Below are positions 22,708 to 34,778 of a stretch of DNA of 64,000 bases, one piece after another. How positions within the stretch are numbered: position 1 is the first letter of the stretch; every line of letters starts with the position of its first letter. Source of the stretch: Nageia nagi (taxonomy: Eukaryota > Pinophyta). The notes beneath the pieces are model-generated. The model saw nothing but the letters and a program-made list of their open reading frames with translations, did no database searches and was not told the DNA's origin. The position numbers were made by a program, and so were the translations under genes. The DNA lies in NCBI GenBank assembly GCA_050084985.1, contig JBITNC010000001.1:62496001-62560000 (forward strand), read 5' to 3'.

Positions 22708-23383
22708 TTATTTATTGATATCTATTATTGATACCTTTTCAAGAATGATGGATAGTGTAAAATAATAAGTAGAAGGCAAAGAAGTCTCTTTTGAAATATG
22801 TGTATGATTACAACGGGAGTATGGATTTTCATTACCAAGTACATAGTGTACTACCCCATCATGAATGTATTTCAAACAATTATGATATTTTGATGAGACA
22901 CATTGCATGACTCTAATCTACGGACTTCCTAGGAGTAAGTTGTATTATGTTATATCTCCTTCAATAACTTGCAATAATGTTTGAAATATGTGTATGATTA
23001 CAATGGGAGGATGAATTTTCATTACCAAGTACATAGTGTAATACCCCATCATGAATGTATTTCAAACAATTATGATATTTTGATGGGACACATTGCATGA
23101 CTCTAATCCATAGCCTTCCTAGGAGTAAGTTGTATTGTGTTATATCTCCTTCAATAAATTGCAATAATATTTGTAGAGTTTTAGATCTTATAGTGATGGG
23201 CAATGATATAGATCCCATCGTTGAACACAAAGCATCATTAAAGGCTCTTACTTGTAAATAAGGTGCACGTATGTATGAGAAAGGAAGATTCAAGTTCTTA
23301 TAGGTAGTTGTAGAAATGATATTTATTACAGAACCTTCATTTATTAATATTTTTTTAAATGCCTTCCCATCTATCTTGGCCAT
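22708..23383 (-). pseudogene. Aspartic protease, left Tat copy, with internal duplication
   Basis: The frame from 23383 (MAKIDGKAFKKILINEGS) matches a retropepsin: flap and hydrophobic segments, then 'LLLGRLWIR' (family LLLGR.W...). The active-site motif reads I-N-E-G-S where the family has D-x-G-S, and the right copy has the same Asn. A 190-bp segment is duplicated in tandem (22791-22980 and 22981-23170), repeating the C-terminal part. 190 is not divisible by three, so it also shifts frame. The right copy has only one copy of this segment, so the duplication is specific to this insertion. Confidence 0.8.
22791..23170. repeat. 190-bp tandem duplication in the left protease
   Basis: Two adjacent units, both starting ttgaaatatgtgtatgatta, differ at several positions. 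The unit spans the 'LLLGRLWIR..CV..KYHNC' to 'HCNHTHIS' codons. It is absent from the right Tat copy. Confidence 0.9.
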
Positions 23384-26156
23384 GATATGTAATGGGGGAT
23401 TTTGACCTTATGAATGGTTTCAATTCCTAACTTCATGATCATGGAAGAAAATAGTGGGTTTTTGACTTGTTTTAATATTCCCCACAAAGGACACAAAACT
23501 TTCAAGATCATTAATGCCCAATTCAATTATTTGCAACAATTGGTTCATAGCTTCTCTATGATTTTAGATTGTTGTAACAACTCAAACAAGGACATTTTCA
23601 CTTGTGATTTTTTTAACTATTGTTGCAAAGCTCATTTTACTAAAATCTTAGGAAGTTGAGGTCTAGGTATATTTGGTTGTATAATACCATCATTTTTTTT
23701 ATTATTGGGAATATCAACTTTCCTCCCTTGTGCCCTTAGGGCTCTTGTAGTTATGCTTACCATAGCAACAATGGTAGGAGCATCTTGAAACCCTTTTTTT
23801 GTTACTTGATTTTGGTGTATTTGTGATGCTACATTATTTTCTTGATGTTGAGGAAGAGGATTCTAATATATTCCTAAATTTTGATTAGGGATAGTCAATG
23901 AGTTGTATACTTGTAATCTTTCTTAATCAATCAAATCTTAAACCTTATGTTGTAATGTTATACATTTTCCTATAGTATGGCCCTTTTGGTGATGATATTA
24001 ATAATAATCATTCTCATTATGCCATTTACTATCTCTTGCATCCAAACTTTTAGGATGTATTTTAGGTAATAAAATCATTGATGGTTCATTAATGTTTTTA
24101 AAATATCATACAAAGATTCAGTCAAAGGAGTAAACTTTCTAAGGGGTGGCCTAGGTTTTCTCTTGTCATTTTTTGGAGTAGGTATATTTTGTAAAAGGTT
24201 TGATTCTCCATATTTAATATAAGAAACCTTATTAGCAGGCATTGGTTTTTTTTATTATTAAACCTGATTTCTATTTCTAACATAAGGGTCTTTCTTTTTA
24301 CCTTTTAATTCTCTATCATGGATCTTAACCTTTTTGACTATAATAGCTTGAGATATTACTTATTCAAATGTATTGTGTTGTTGAATTAGTAAGGTATTAG
24401 CTATGGGTCTTAGACAACTTTGACTAAATATTTTCACTAATTCTTCTTGTGGTAAAGTATAAGGTATGCTTATCAAAATTACCCTTCATCTTGAAATGAA
24501 ATCTATAACTATCTCATCCTGAACTCATTGCAATCTTGTGAGATTAGTTATGGAGGTTTTATATTTGATAGTTATCCTAAAGTATTCCAAGAATAAATTA
24601 TCCAACTATGCATATGTTGTGATGTTGTTTTTCCTATTAAGTTGTTATACCAATCCATTGCTTATCCAACAAGTGTCATTGGAAAGATACATAGCATCAA
24701 AGCATCATTATTGGAAATTACATAACTCAAGTATTTGAAATGTCTTAGATGTTCTTTAAGGTCCTCCTTTCCTTTGAAAGATTCAACTTTTAGAATATCA
24801 AATTTGAAATGGATATCAATCTTAGGAACACTAGGGTGTATGGGCTTGTTACAAATTGTCTTGTAAGAGATTTTATGCTTGTTTTGTTGGCATAACATTT
24901 TCTCAATCTCTATTAAACTTTCATCAAAATCATTAGTAAATTGTGTGGGAACAATAGGATGGATATAGTTCCTATTATCTTCACTTTGTCCATTTGTTGA
25001 AAATGATCGATAACTTCTTTTAGATGATGATTATGCACCATAATAATTTTCATTATATGATGGAGTAGGTAGGAGTGGGTGATGTGGAGGCAACTATCAT
25101 TTCCCCTTTTGATATAAAGGTGTAAGAGTATGATTTATTTTAACTTCATGTCTAGACCAAGGTAAAGGGGTCCTTGGAGGTTGTTTTTGTTCACATAAGA
25201 CCTCCATTTTTCTAGATAAATGATAGTCTTGATTTTTATAATTTTTATGACCTTAGGGATAAGGATCTTGATCTAGGTGGCAACTTCCTATTATCTAGTA
25301 TTTTTTTATTAGGCTTGTTATAAATCTATGTTTGAACATATTATTTGTGAGGTTGTCCTAGAGGGGTTTTGCTTTGGTATGCATGAAACATAAGTTGTGT
25401 TTGCAAACATGGATCTTGTACCAATCTTCTAGGGTGGTTTAGTTTTTATTTATTTGGATTGTAAAAATAATTTTTTGTTCATTATGAAGTTGTTCCTAAT
25501 TTCAATTTTACCCAAACATGTACAATGGTATTTCTCCTACCTTATATCTTAAAGGATTAAGATTTCTCATATGTCTTTGTTAAGGGATCTTATGACTAGT
25601 TCTTAGGGTAGGTGTATTACTTTTTAAAATATAATAGGAATCATTATACACCCTAGAATATATTCTTGGTTCAAATTTGAGAGTAGCCTTATGTATCAAA
25701 ACTCTATCATTGAACTCATTCATTCTTTTAGAGGTGGTGGAAGGAGTATAATCAGTTCATCTTACATAGGATTGGATAAGACATCCATATGGTACATAAC
25801 ATGTAATATGATCATATTTGATTTAAAAGCACCTTTTTGTAAGATGGCATAAGCCAAATGCATTCATGATGCCGTAGTAGTCCTTGAGATGACTTCTTCC
25901 TCATTACCTACTAGTGTCCTTTCTACTAGATAAGTTAATTTTAGAGGGAGAATATGAGCATGAGACGAATGAGGAATCCTTAGCCGAGTTAAATATTTTT
26001 TGCTTTATTTAAGGTATCTTCTATTTTTCAAGGAGTTCCTCTCCTTGATATTTCTCTACTAGATATATGATACCTATGGCTAGGTTATTCCTCTTGATCA
26101 ATTTCATAACATGGCTCTTGTCATTGATGAGCCATTTGAGAATGGGTATTAACCAT
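23384..26156 (-). pseudogene. Gag, left Tat copy
   Basis: The start at 26156 (MVNTHSQMAHQ) matches the right copy's MVNTCSQMVHQ. The gag domain is recognisable at 24898-24662: 'FKFDILKVESFKGKEDLKEH', '..HFKYLSYVISNNDALML', then decayed 'NLFLEYF'. Near 23990 the zinc-knuckle region is visible but has lost Cys residues. Numerous stops and shifts are present. Element B inserted only about 150 bp upstream of the start, in the leader. Gag would form the virus-like particle. Confidence 0.75.
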
Positions 26157-26304
26157 TCTCTTTTGTTTTTTTTTTTTAAACTTTATAATTTTTTATTTTT
26201 ATTTTGGTTTTGATTTTTGATTAGGTAAGTAAAAGACAACATACATCATTCATAGCAATTATATTTTATCTTATCTTTTATATTACCAAGAAAAAGTAAG
26301 TATA
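26157..26304. other. Left Tat leader between gag and element B
   Basis: Non-coding leader sequence (poly-T at 26165-26180) ending with the TSD GTATA at 26300-26304. It continues, in the right copy's order, at 38122. Confidence 0.7.
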
Positions 26305-26714
26305 CGATACAATGCTACAAATATGAAAGGGAATATTGCACAAATGTAAATGAATATCAATTTAAATAGGAAAATCATAACTAATCTAATGGAAATAATA
26401 GAGCATGCATCGATAATAGAACATGAAATAGAAATAATAAGCAAATAAGGATAGGATTTTATTGAATAGTAATAGAATCATAGGTTACTTTGAGATGGAT
26501 AACTCTTTACAACTCCAAAAGTGAAAAATAATGTTCAAGATGCATTTCCCCAAACACTTCTACCTATTTATAATATACTAACCCTAACCCTAATAGTAAT
26601 GCAAAATCAAGCCCCACCCTTACAATCATAATATTATGATTTACAATATAGGCTAGTAATTTAATTAAAATAACTAGTACTAACACTAAAATGTTAGAAT
26701 ATGGGATCCTAACA
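26305..26714 (-). repeat. Element B 3' LTR
   Basis: 410 bp; the left terminus reads CGATAC (the partner has TGATAT) and the right terminus AACA. It contains two tandem telomere-like CCCTAA units at 26579-26594 (ctaaccctaaccctaat), also present in the partner LTR. The termini are confirmed by the GTATA TSD and by the PPT immediately outside 26714. Confidence 0.9.
26578..26594 (+). promoter_or_regulatory. Telo-box-like motif in element B 3' LTR
   Basis: The sequence ctaaccctaaccctaat contains two plant telomere-type units. The same motif is kept in the partner LTR at 37985-38000. Telo-boxes of this kind (AACCCTAA) are known promoter elements of plant housekeeping genes; a function in this LTR is an inference from conservation in both LTRs. 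Confidence 0.45.
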
Positions 26715-26739
26715 TGCCACCCCTCTTGGGATGAAGCTT

Positions 26740-27020
26740 AATCGTCAAAGCTTGAATTGTGGGAACTATTGCTATAGCTAATGAAGTATTTCCCATGTTG
26801 CATCTTCAAGTGCCATGCCTTGCCACTGCATAAGGACTTCTATGATGGTGTGGTTATAAATCTATCATGAACATTGATCTAGATTTACTTTAGGTACAAC
26901 TACCATTTATCCATCCTCTATCAACTCAAGTAATTATGTCTAAACTGAAACCTCTAATTTGACCACCTTTTTGAGATAAGAGACATGAAACACTGCGTGA
27001 ATCTTGGAAGAAGTAGGAAG
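26740..27020 (-). pseudogene. Chromodomain-like C-terminus of element B integrase
   Basis: The minus strand reads 'HAVFHVSYLKKVV' (family HPVFHVS.LK), then after a decayed linker 'IVVVP'-like and 'IIEVLMQWQGMALEDATWEI' (family EVL.QWKG....ATWE). The W..ATWE motif is the core of the chromodomain that ends integrase in chromoviruses and guides insertion to marked chromatin. Stops interrupt the linker. The PPT follows within about 30 bases. Confidence 0.8.
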
Positions 27021-28300
27021 CTTCAATTTATATGTGGTTGGGCCAATGCACTATAACACTTTATAGGGACCATAAAACTTTAGAGCCAATTTTTGAGGGC
27101 CATATATTTTTAATTATTTCTAGCAATAATGTTATAGCCTCAAAAAGACCATGTCATCTACTTAGAACTCCCTTTTGACATATTGCTAATTAGCCTATTG
27201 CTTCATATAATGTTGGGATATTTGAAGGTTATCCTTGAGAAAACAAAGAATATCATCTCAAGTAACTAATGCTAATTCAACTAGGTGAACCTTACTAGTA
27301 CCTACAACATACAAGGTGACTATTGGTGGAGCTTGACCATACACTACTTCAAAAGGGGTCATCTTATTGATAGAATGATAAGATGTATTATACCACCACT
27401 CAACCAAGGGAATCCATTATACCTAATGCGCAGGTTATGATGAAGAAAAATAGCATAAATATGTTTTCAAATATTTGTTGACAATTTTAGTCTAACCATG
27501 AATTTATAGGTGGTATGCTAAGCTCATGTTTAGTTGGGTACCTTGTAGCTTGAAAAGCTCTTACCAAAAATGGCTTGTAAAAGTGGGATCATGGTCACTA
27601 ACAATTGTCTCTAGCATGCCATGTAGTTTAAAAATTGTATCCAAGAATAATTATACCACTACCACTACCTTGTAGGGATAAGCCAATGAACCAAAATGAG
27701 CATATTTGGATAACTGATCAACCACCATTAGAATAACTAATTTACCATTAGATTTAGGAAGGCCTTTAATTAAATCCATCAAAAATATCATTCCATGTAT
27801 GATTAGGTATGGGAAGAGGCTAAAGGATTCCTGGAGTACCCACTATCTCACCCTTTTATCATTGACACACATCACAAGCTACCACAAATTGCTTGATATC
27901 CAATTTCATACCTACCCAATAGAATTACTGTACTACCCATTTATAAGTTTTAAGAAATTCATCATTTCCTAATGTAGGTGTGGAATGCAATTTGGTAAGT
28001 ATTTATAATTTACATTTTGAAGGAGATGATAACAAAATTTGACCTTTGAGTCTCAAAATACCATCATGCCATGTGTGGTGTGGTTTACTCATGGGATCTT
28101 GAGTCATTTATTTTAACAATTCTTGGATTGCACTATCCTATACCCATTCCTATTTAACTTTATCTAACCATTAAGGAATAGGAGATGAAAGAGCTTGCAA
28201 TGCTACCTAATCTTCAAATTTTTTAGATAGAGCATCGATAACCACATTCTCTTTACCTTTATGGTAAAGTATCTCATAATCATACCCTAGTAGTTTGGTC
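27021..28300 (-). pseudogene. Element B integrase core
   Basis: In order on the minus strand: a zinc-region end 'VVACDVCQ' near 27885, and 'FLMDLIKGLPKSNGK' with the first catalytic Asp near 27790. Next 'VVDQLSKYAHF', then 'TIVSDHDPTFTSHFW' with the second Asp near 27590. In 'IVNKYLKTYL' near 27460 the family has VN..LE.YL: the catalytic Glu is Lys here. The C-terminal part shows 'WWYNTSYHSINKMTPFEVVY'. Several stops occur at Gln/Trp/Arg positions. The enzyme would be dead from the Glu-to-Lys change alone. Confidence 0.85.
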
Positions 28301-28700
28301 ACCCTTTTTTTTTTCTTAGGCATAGAAATACATTACTCAATAAAAAATTCAAACTATGATTATCCATGAGGATGATGAAATGGTGGCTAATGAGATATGG
28401 TCTCTAGCATTGAACTACATGAATGATGGTAAGCATTTTTTTTCATAGGTGGATTTACCCAAATTTTTACCAGAGAGTGCTCTACTAGTGAATGCCAAGG
28501 GATGCCCCTCTTGCATCAATACTACCCCAATTACTACTCCATAAGCATCACTTTCTATCTCAAAGGTTTTAGAAAAATCTAGCATTACCAATACCAAGGT
28601 GGTACACATTGCAGCCTTGAGCTTAAGGAAAGCTCCCTCAACTTGAGGGGATTATTGGAATTCATTCTTTTTCATCAACATTATTAGAGGTGCTACAATA
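28301..28700 (-). pseudogene. Element B RNase H
   Basis: The open minus-strand stretch 28609-28415 reads 'LDFSKTFEIESDAYGVVIGV' (family PDFSKPF.IE.DASG.GIGA) and 'HPLAFTSRALSGKNLGKSTY' then 'EKKCL' (family P.AF.S+.L......STYEKE.LA). The catalytic Asp of 'ESDA' is present. It follows RT directly. Confidence 0.85.
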
Positions 28701-29560
28701 TTACCATAATATTTCACAATTTTTTTATAATAGCCTATCAACTGCAAGAATCCTTAGATACTTTTCAAAGATGTAGGAACAAACTAGTTCTACATGTCAG
28801 TAATCTTATGTGGATCCACCTTAACTCCCTCTTTGGATATAATATGGCCTAAGTAGTCAATGTTCCTCTTGCTAAATGAACATTTAGATTTTTTGCATAT
28901 AATTGATGTTCCCTCAAAATTTGTAAGGTTTATTCAACATGTGCCATGTGTTCCTACCATGTCTTACTATAGATCAAGATATCATCAAAGAAAACTAAAA
29001 TGAACTTTCTAAAGAATGAATGAAACACCTGGTTCATTAAAATTTGAAATGTGTATGGAGCATTTGTGAGGAAAAAAGGCATGAATAAAAACTCATAATG
29101 GCCCTCATGAGTGTGAAATGCAATTTTTGGTATATCCTCCTCCTTGAGGTGGATTTGGTGATACCTAGATCGCAGGTCCAACTTAGAAAAATATCTTGCC
29201 CCATGTAGTTCATCCAATAATTCATTAAAAAACTAGTATCAAAAATTTATATTTGATGGTGATTTTGTTGAGGGCCATAAAATCCACACACATATACCAT
29301 AAGCCATCTTTTTTACAAACCAATATAACTAGAGAAGAATATGGGCTTATACTAGGTTGGATTACTCTTGCATCCAATAGTTCTTGAACTAATTTTTCAA
29401 TTTCATTTTTTTATCAGTAAGGATACTGATAAGGATGAATGTTTAGTGGTTGACTTCCCAACACCAACTAGATAGCATGATCATGAGATCATTAGGGTGG
29501 TAATCCCATTGGTTCCCCAAAATTACATGCATGCTTACTCAAGATGGGCTGTAGGTCCTT
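28701..29560 (-). pseudogene. Element B reverse transcriptase
   Basis: The minus-strand frame at 29217-28954 contains '[20 protein letters not shown]' (first catalytic Asp in KLDLRS), '[20 protein letters not shown]', '..[14 protein letters not shown]' and '[17 protein letters not shown]', with FFDD in place of YVDD as in many chromoviruses. Upstream (29500-29220) the RT fingers region is decayed. All three metal-binding Asp residues appear intact, but stops outside this block break the polyprotein. Confidence 0.9.
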
Positions 29561-30030
29561 AGGCTTTGTGACTTTATATTTGGTGTTTGCTAAAGAGGAT
29601 AATTATGCTAGCATTCCCTTCCCAGTTTTCTATAGGATCTTTTCCATGATATGGGATCTCACAATTTGTGAAGTTCCAACTTGTAATCCCCTGAGAGTAT
29701 GCTCTTGTTTGGCTATCTTAAAGGTCATCCATAGCTCTACAAAATTCCATTGCATAGTGTCCAAAGTCCTCAACCATTGCACCCCCAAAACTATATCACA
29801 TCCCCCATGTGGTAAAGGGTACATGTCACTTTTCAAAGTATAATGGCCCATACTTAGTTTGACATTTTGACATGTGCCTTTACATTTTATTTTTCCTCCA
29901 TTACCAACCATAACCTTAAAATTATTTTTAGGGTGGATGTAATAGTCAGCAACCTTAGCCATCATGGATCAATGAAATTATGAGTGCTTCTTGAATCCAA
30001 TAATATGATGCGAGTTCACTCTTTAAAAAG
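29561..30030 (-). pseudogene. Element B aspartic protease
   Basis: The minus strand shows 'IILLDSRSTHNFIDP' (family LLDSGSTHNFI; the DSG Gly is now Arg) near 30010-29970. This is followed by 'VADYYIHPKNNFKVMVGNGG', '..GTCQNVKLSMGHYTLKSD' and 'MYPLPHGGCDIVLGVQWLRT', the typical chromovirus protease-like sequence ending in GCD.VLG..WL.TLG. A frameshift separates the active site from the open stretch 29965-29630. Confidence 0.85.
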
Positions 30031-30968
30031 CCCTTTAACCTTCATAGTTTTTGGAGTAGTAATTCCCATCAATACATTATAAGAGATAACCAAAGGCTCC
30101 TCATCTATAATTTCCTATATAGCCTCTTTAGGTGCACTCTCATATTCCTCCTTAGTAGGAGCATCAGGATGAAGCAAATATAGATTTTATTGAGTACAAA
30201 GATGATCATAAACAAATTTCTCATCACAATTATAGCATAAACCATTATTTGATTCTCTTCCATTTCCCTCCACATCAACTTCTTAGTTTGCATTATGTGA
30301 TTTTATGGTGGGGCACTTATGTTATTAGAGGAATAGGAATTATTATGTGTCTTTGTAAATGGGGGCCTTACATTTCATCAATGAGCACTAGACTTATCTT
30401 CTACAAGCTTTGCCAAAGAAATAGCATCCATCATAGTTTTGGGATTAAACATTTTGACCTCTAGTTTAATTTTTTCCTTTAATCCATTGATAAAACAACT
30501 TGTGAAAAATGTGTCATCCAACCCCTCTATGTGATTTTCTAGTTTCTTAAACTAATTTTGGTATTCTTTGACTATTATGGTTTCATGTAACTTGGTCAAT
30601 GCCCCTCTAAAATCTTCATAGTCACTAGGACCAAAATGGATCACTAATTATTGAGTAAATTCATCCCATTAAGGAGTAGGATGAGTTTTTAAGTACCAAT
30701 GGTGCCATTGAAGAGCCTTATGATCCAAATGAAAAGTTGCAATGTGCACCTTCAAATCTTTTGCAATTTGGTTCAATGTAAAATACTGTCTAGAGTTATA
30801 AATCCAACCAATGGGATCATCTCCATCAAATCAAGGAAAATCCAATTTGGTTATGTGGGGATGAATGAAACCACCTTGTGGGCCCTAAAAGTTACGATGA
30901 TACCCCTATGGATTTCTTGACTTCCTTGACTATTATGAATTGGATGCATTGTTGGTATGATTGATACT
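30031..30968 (-). pseudogene. Element B gag, C-terminal part with zinc knuckle
   Basis: The minus strand contains the gag helical domain ('LDFP.FDGDDPIGWIYNSRQYF' in decayed form near 30830-30760, 'FHLDHKALQWHHWYLKT' near 30720) and 'DTFFTSCFINGLKEKI' near 30490. The zinc knuckle 'GLCYNCDEKFVYDHLC' near 30240-30200 matches the CxxC...H...C form used by chromoviruses. The N-terminal part of the element lies beyond the nested element, at 36783-37700. Confidence 0.8.
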
Positions 30969-31084
30969 TGTTGATTAGGATTGTGTAATATATGCACCGT
31001 GAGCAATCTTAACCAAAGTAAGTCATGAATAGACTATAGTGACAGTCTGATCTCCGGAGAAGGTTAGTTCCTTATCTATTGGGC

Positions 31085-31405
31085 GTAGAAAAAGTAACAG
31101 GAAAGGAAATAAAAAGAGTAGAGTGCAAGGAATTCAAGCAAAAGGGTTAGGGTAACAGGAAAGAAATAAAAGGAGTAGGGTGTGAGGAATTTAAGCAAAA
31201 GGCTTAGGGTAACAAGAGAGAAAATAAAAAGGAGTAGGGTGCGAGGAATTTAAGCAAAAGGCTTAGGGTAACAAGAGAGAAAATAAAAAGGAGTAGGGTG
31301 TGAGGAATTTAAGCAAAAGGCTTAGGGTAATAAGAGAGAAAATAAAAAGGAGTAGGGTGCGAGGAATTCAAGCAAAAGGGTTAGGGTAACAAGAGAGAAA
31401 GCAAA
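31085..31405. repeat. LTR minisatellite, copy 2 3' LTR, five units of 57-59 bp
   Basis: Five adjacent units with the core 'ggagtagggtgcgaggaatt' and 'aagcaaaaggcttagggtaa'. The partner LTR has the same number (about 34895-35215). Confidence 0.85.
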
Positions 31406-32085
31406 GGTGGATCACTAGTTCAGCACGGGCTTTCACAGTGTGTGAAACCTTGGCCTAAATCTAGTGTAGCAACTACGATACAAGCTCTCACTCTCTAATA
31501 GTTTCCCAGCTTTACTCTACCATGTAGCAGACACAATTATACTAGCAACCCATAATTATCATTCAGGAAACAAGCCAAGCTGCCACGATGTAACCAAATT
31601 AAGAATGACAATTACGAGTGCTAGACAAGAAAGGTCAAGATGGTATCATATTATTGATAAAAACTATAGGTCTTTGAGAATAAATGTAAAGAGCAATACT
31701 AGGATTTCAACCCTTTTTCCACTTTATTTTCATATACTTATACTGCAGTAACAATAGTTACAAGAATTGCAGAATAGAAATGTTTACAAAAATGGCTTCA
31801 AGATTCTAGCCTTCTTTTAACTGATACTACCTACATATGCCACTTAGTAGAATATTACAAAAATAGGGTAGATTATAGATGATACTGTGATCTGACCTCT
31901 TGCTGGTAGCATCTTTATCATGATGTTCTATTTACTGGCTCCAGCTATTCGATCCCCCTTTACTGGCCTCATCTCTACATTTTGGAATGCTCTACTCATC
32001 GGCTTCAGCTATTCGATCACTCCTCATTGACCTCATCATCTTCGGGACCTGATTTCATTCAAAAATGTGAACATCATTCTCCCCG

Positions 32086-32822
32086 TGACATCATCTCTTA
32101 CCTCTAGAATGTTTTACTCACTGGCTCTGGCTATTTGATCCCTCCTTGCTGACCTCATCACTTCCAGGCTCTAGTTTTGGGTTAAGGCCTAGAATTACTG
32201 ATGTCATCTCTTACCTCTGAAATGTTTTGCTCACTAGCTCCAGCTATTTGATCACTCCTTGCTGACCTCATCACTTCCATGACCCAGTTTCATTCAAAAA
32301 TGTGAACATCATTCTCCTTATGACATCATCTCTTACCTTCGAAATGTTTTACTCACTAGCTCTGGCTATTTGATCGCTCCTTACTGACCTCATCCCTTCT
32401 AGGCTCTGGTTTTGGGTTAAGGCCCAGAATCACTGATGTCATCTCTTACCTCTAGAATGTTTTACTCACTAGCTCTAGCTATTTGATTCCCCTTGCTGAC
32501 CTCATCATCTCTAGAACCCAGTTTCATTCAAAAATGTGAACATCATTCTCCCCATGACATCATCTCTTACCTACGAAATGTTTTACTCACTAGCTCTGGC
32601 TATTTGATTCCCCTTGCTGACCTCATCATCTTCAGAACCCAGTCTTTACCAAAATGTGACTGTCTTATCCTCTATGATGTCATCATTTTATTCTAGAATG
32701 CTTTACTTTCAGAACACTTAATTTATGGGCTCCAACTTCTTCGATTATTTCTTGTTGACCTCACCTCCTTCGGAACTTGGGCTTTTTCACAATTGAGCTT
32801 CATCCTTTCTTCTGTGACATCA
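32086..32822. promoter_or_regulatory. Array of seven degenerate TGACGTCA-like motifs in LTR
   Basis: Seven 8-mers read TGACATCA or TGATGTCA at 32086, 32199, 32321, 32434, 32555, 32675 and 32815, spaced 113-140 bp. Both forms are the two possible CpG-deamination products of TGACGTCA, the palindromic site bound by plant bZIP/TGA factors. The partner LTR carries the matching series from 35895 to 36631. No intact TGACGTCA remains. An enhancer role is inferred. Confidence 0.5.
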
Positions 32823-32967
32823 TCATTTTATTCTAGAATGCTTTATCTACTGACCTGACCTATTTTGTTTGCTCCCAAAAAATTCCCAGGGATCTTAAAA
32901 TGAACTCATGATTGCAAGTAAGGTACACCGGGGCTTTAATAAAGAATTTATTATGTATGAATATACA

Positions 32968-33359
32968 TTATGGCGACCTTTGGGGGAAAATTTTGCCTTT
33001 ATCAAAGAGGAATTTAGAACCCAGTCTGAAAAAAATAATACCAAAAATAATACCAAAGCATTTCACTACTACATAGGGTCCGACCACATGGATTCGAATT
33101 TTTTTTTTTGTGTTTCTCCGATTTAGCTCTATCCTCATCCCATTTCAATACTGAATCTCCTTCTCTAAAAGTATCCAGAGTTGATTTTCAATCATTGAAC
33201 CACCTTTTACTATTTCATTTCTTCTCCAGAGGTCTTGATATGATTGATTCCAGAGCTCTTTTGGGGTTCAACTTTTCTTTCTAGAATACCGGAGACTAGG
33301 GGTTTTTCCTTGATCTTATTTCCATAGCAAAACCTCCTATACCTTCTGGTGCAAAATTC
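32968..33359. other. Gag-only copy 2, region between gag and 3' LTR
   Basis: Non-coding, closely matching 13138-13500 of copy 1, with one local duplication (aataataccaaa, near 33030-33055) that copy 1 lacks. No gene is visible. Confidence 0.6.
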
Positions 33360-34630
33360 CTCAGGTTCATATCTCAGCTTATGTCGTCAGCTACACCAGG
33401 TAGAGGAATGCCCCCACTTCTTGATAAATATTCTTGATATTGATAAATAGGACATGTGGTTTGTTTGTGAGCATCATTATAGGCCAAACACAAACCAGAG
33501 GCTGACCCAAAAGAGGAAGCTTGACTTACATCATCATTCAACACATTTTGAGCCTTTTCTACAGTAGGATAAGGATATATTCTTGCATTGCTTTATCTAC
33601 TTAGCATGGTAATCCGGTTTGCCATATTTCTACACAAGTTTCGGAGTTCCTGAATCTTCGTCGATGAAGCTACCCCTTGATTCATATTAAGTTGATGAGG
33701 GACTGATAAGGCCAAGGGAGCTCTAGGGACTGGCAAGGTTGATGGCCACTATTGGATAGGGATAGGGATACTGACCGATGGTGGAGCCAAACTAATTGCT
33801 TGAGGTCTCAAAATTTGCTGCTGGGCGATTATTGGAAAATAAGGCATTGGCATGCGACTTGGCAATTTCCCAACTGCAATAAGATAGGATTTAGCATATA
33901 CTACTTATCTATAGACCTTTGGGAAAGTATTTACTCCAAAATTTTGGATTTGCAGAGAGAGATATGAAGGAAAGGCTCTCAGGTAATACATCAAGGCTTG
34001 AAATTGCTGAGGCCTGACTGGCATGGAGACTCTCACCCAAGTTTTTTGGAATCTAATATTGAAATCAGGGATATTTTCTTGCTCATATCTTTTGATTGAA
34101 GTGAACTGTGTTAACAAGGAAAAGGGATCTCCTAATTCATTAAATTCCAAGATAAAGGGCTCTGCCAACTGAGCCCAAGTGTTTATAGATCCATTAGGAA
34201 GGCCCCTGTACCAATCTAGGACCTTTCCTTTGAAAGACTGAGCTAGTATTCTCACCATGACATCTTCATGTTGGATATTATGAATCTTCGCTAGGCCAGC
34301 TACATCAACACAATGCTTGTAAGTCATTTTCTCTGAAGTTGCATCAAACTTCGAAAGGGTTTTGAAAACATTTGCTAGGATGTCATGCAACACTACTAGG
34401 GCTATTGGTACTCCATTGTCCCATTCTGGATAAATATTCTAAGATGGATTAGCCATTTCATGAGAGGTATTTCTAGTGTGAAGATTGGATGATTTTGGCT
34501 TGGTAAAGGATTTTAGGGAGCTGATACTATTTAGAGACTTGGACTTAATCAGGGTCTTTCTCTTAGGAGTATTTAACATTCTAAAATCTGGTGCTTCTTT
34601 TGCTGCTCTAGTTTTAGATCTTGTCCACAT
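33360..34630 (-). pseudogene. Gag of gag-only element copy 2
   Basis: The minus-strand start at 34630 (MWTRSKTRAAKEAPDF) is the same as in copy 1. The frame stops once at 34439 and reopens in the same frame to 33905. The gag core is better preserved here: '..VRILAQSFKGKVLDWYRG', 'SINTWAQLAEPFILEFNELG', 'FQKTWVRVSMPVRPQQF'. The C-terminal third, about 33700-33360, is frame-shifted as in copy 1 and keeps the 'CLAYNDAH....C' knuckle-like motif. Nothing resembling protease or RT follows. Confidence 0.85.
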
Positions 34631-34778
34631 AAACTCTAGGTTGCAAAAGAAAGTGACAGGTTCAAAAACACATATGATATTTACAAATAATTTGCTTTAA
34701 TACATACCATAGATAGTGCTTCAGCAGAGTCACCAATAAGTTTCTTCATGTCCCACTGAGCATGCCAAAAAGAAATAC

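Larger units (their letters stand above)
30969..32967 (-). repeat. Gag-only copy 2, 3' LTR
   Basis: 1999 bp, TGTTGATT to ATACA. Five minisatellite units occupy about 31085-31405. About 31900-32830 is an array of higher-order units of 113-122 bp, each containing a TGAC(A)TCATC or TGATGTCATC motif followed by 'tcttacct..aatgttttac' and 'tcact.gct'. The seven motif positions are 32086, 32199, 32321, 32434, 32555, 32675 and 32815. Confidence 0.92.

Noticed and set aside
26578-26594. Interstitial telomere
   Set aside because: There are only two CCCTAA units, and they lie at the same place in both LTRs of one element, so they are part of the LTR and not a telomere remnant.
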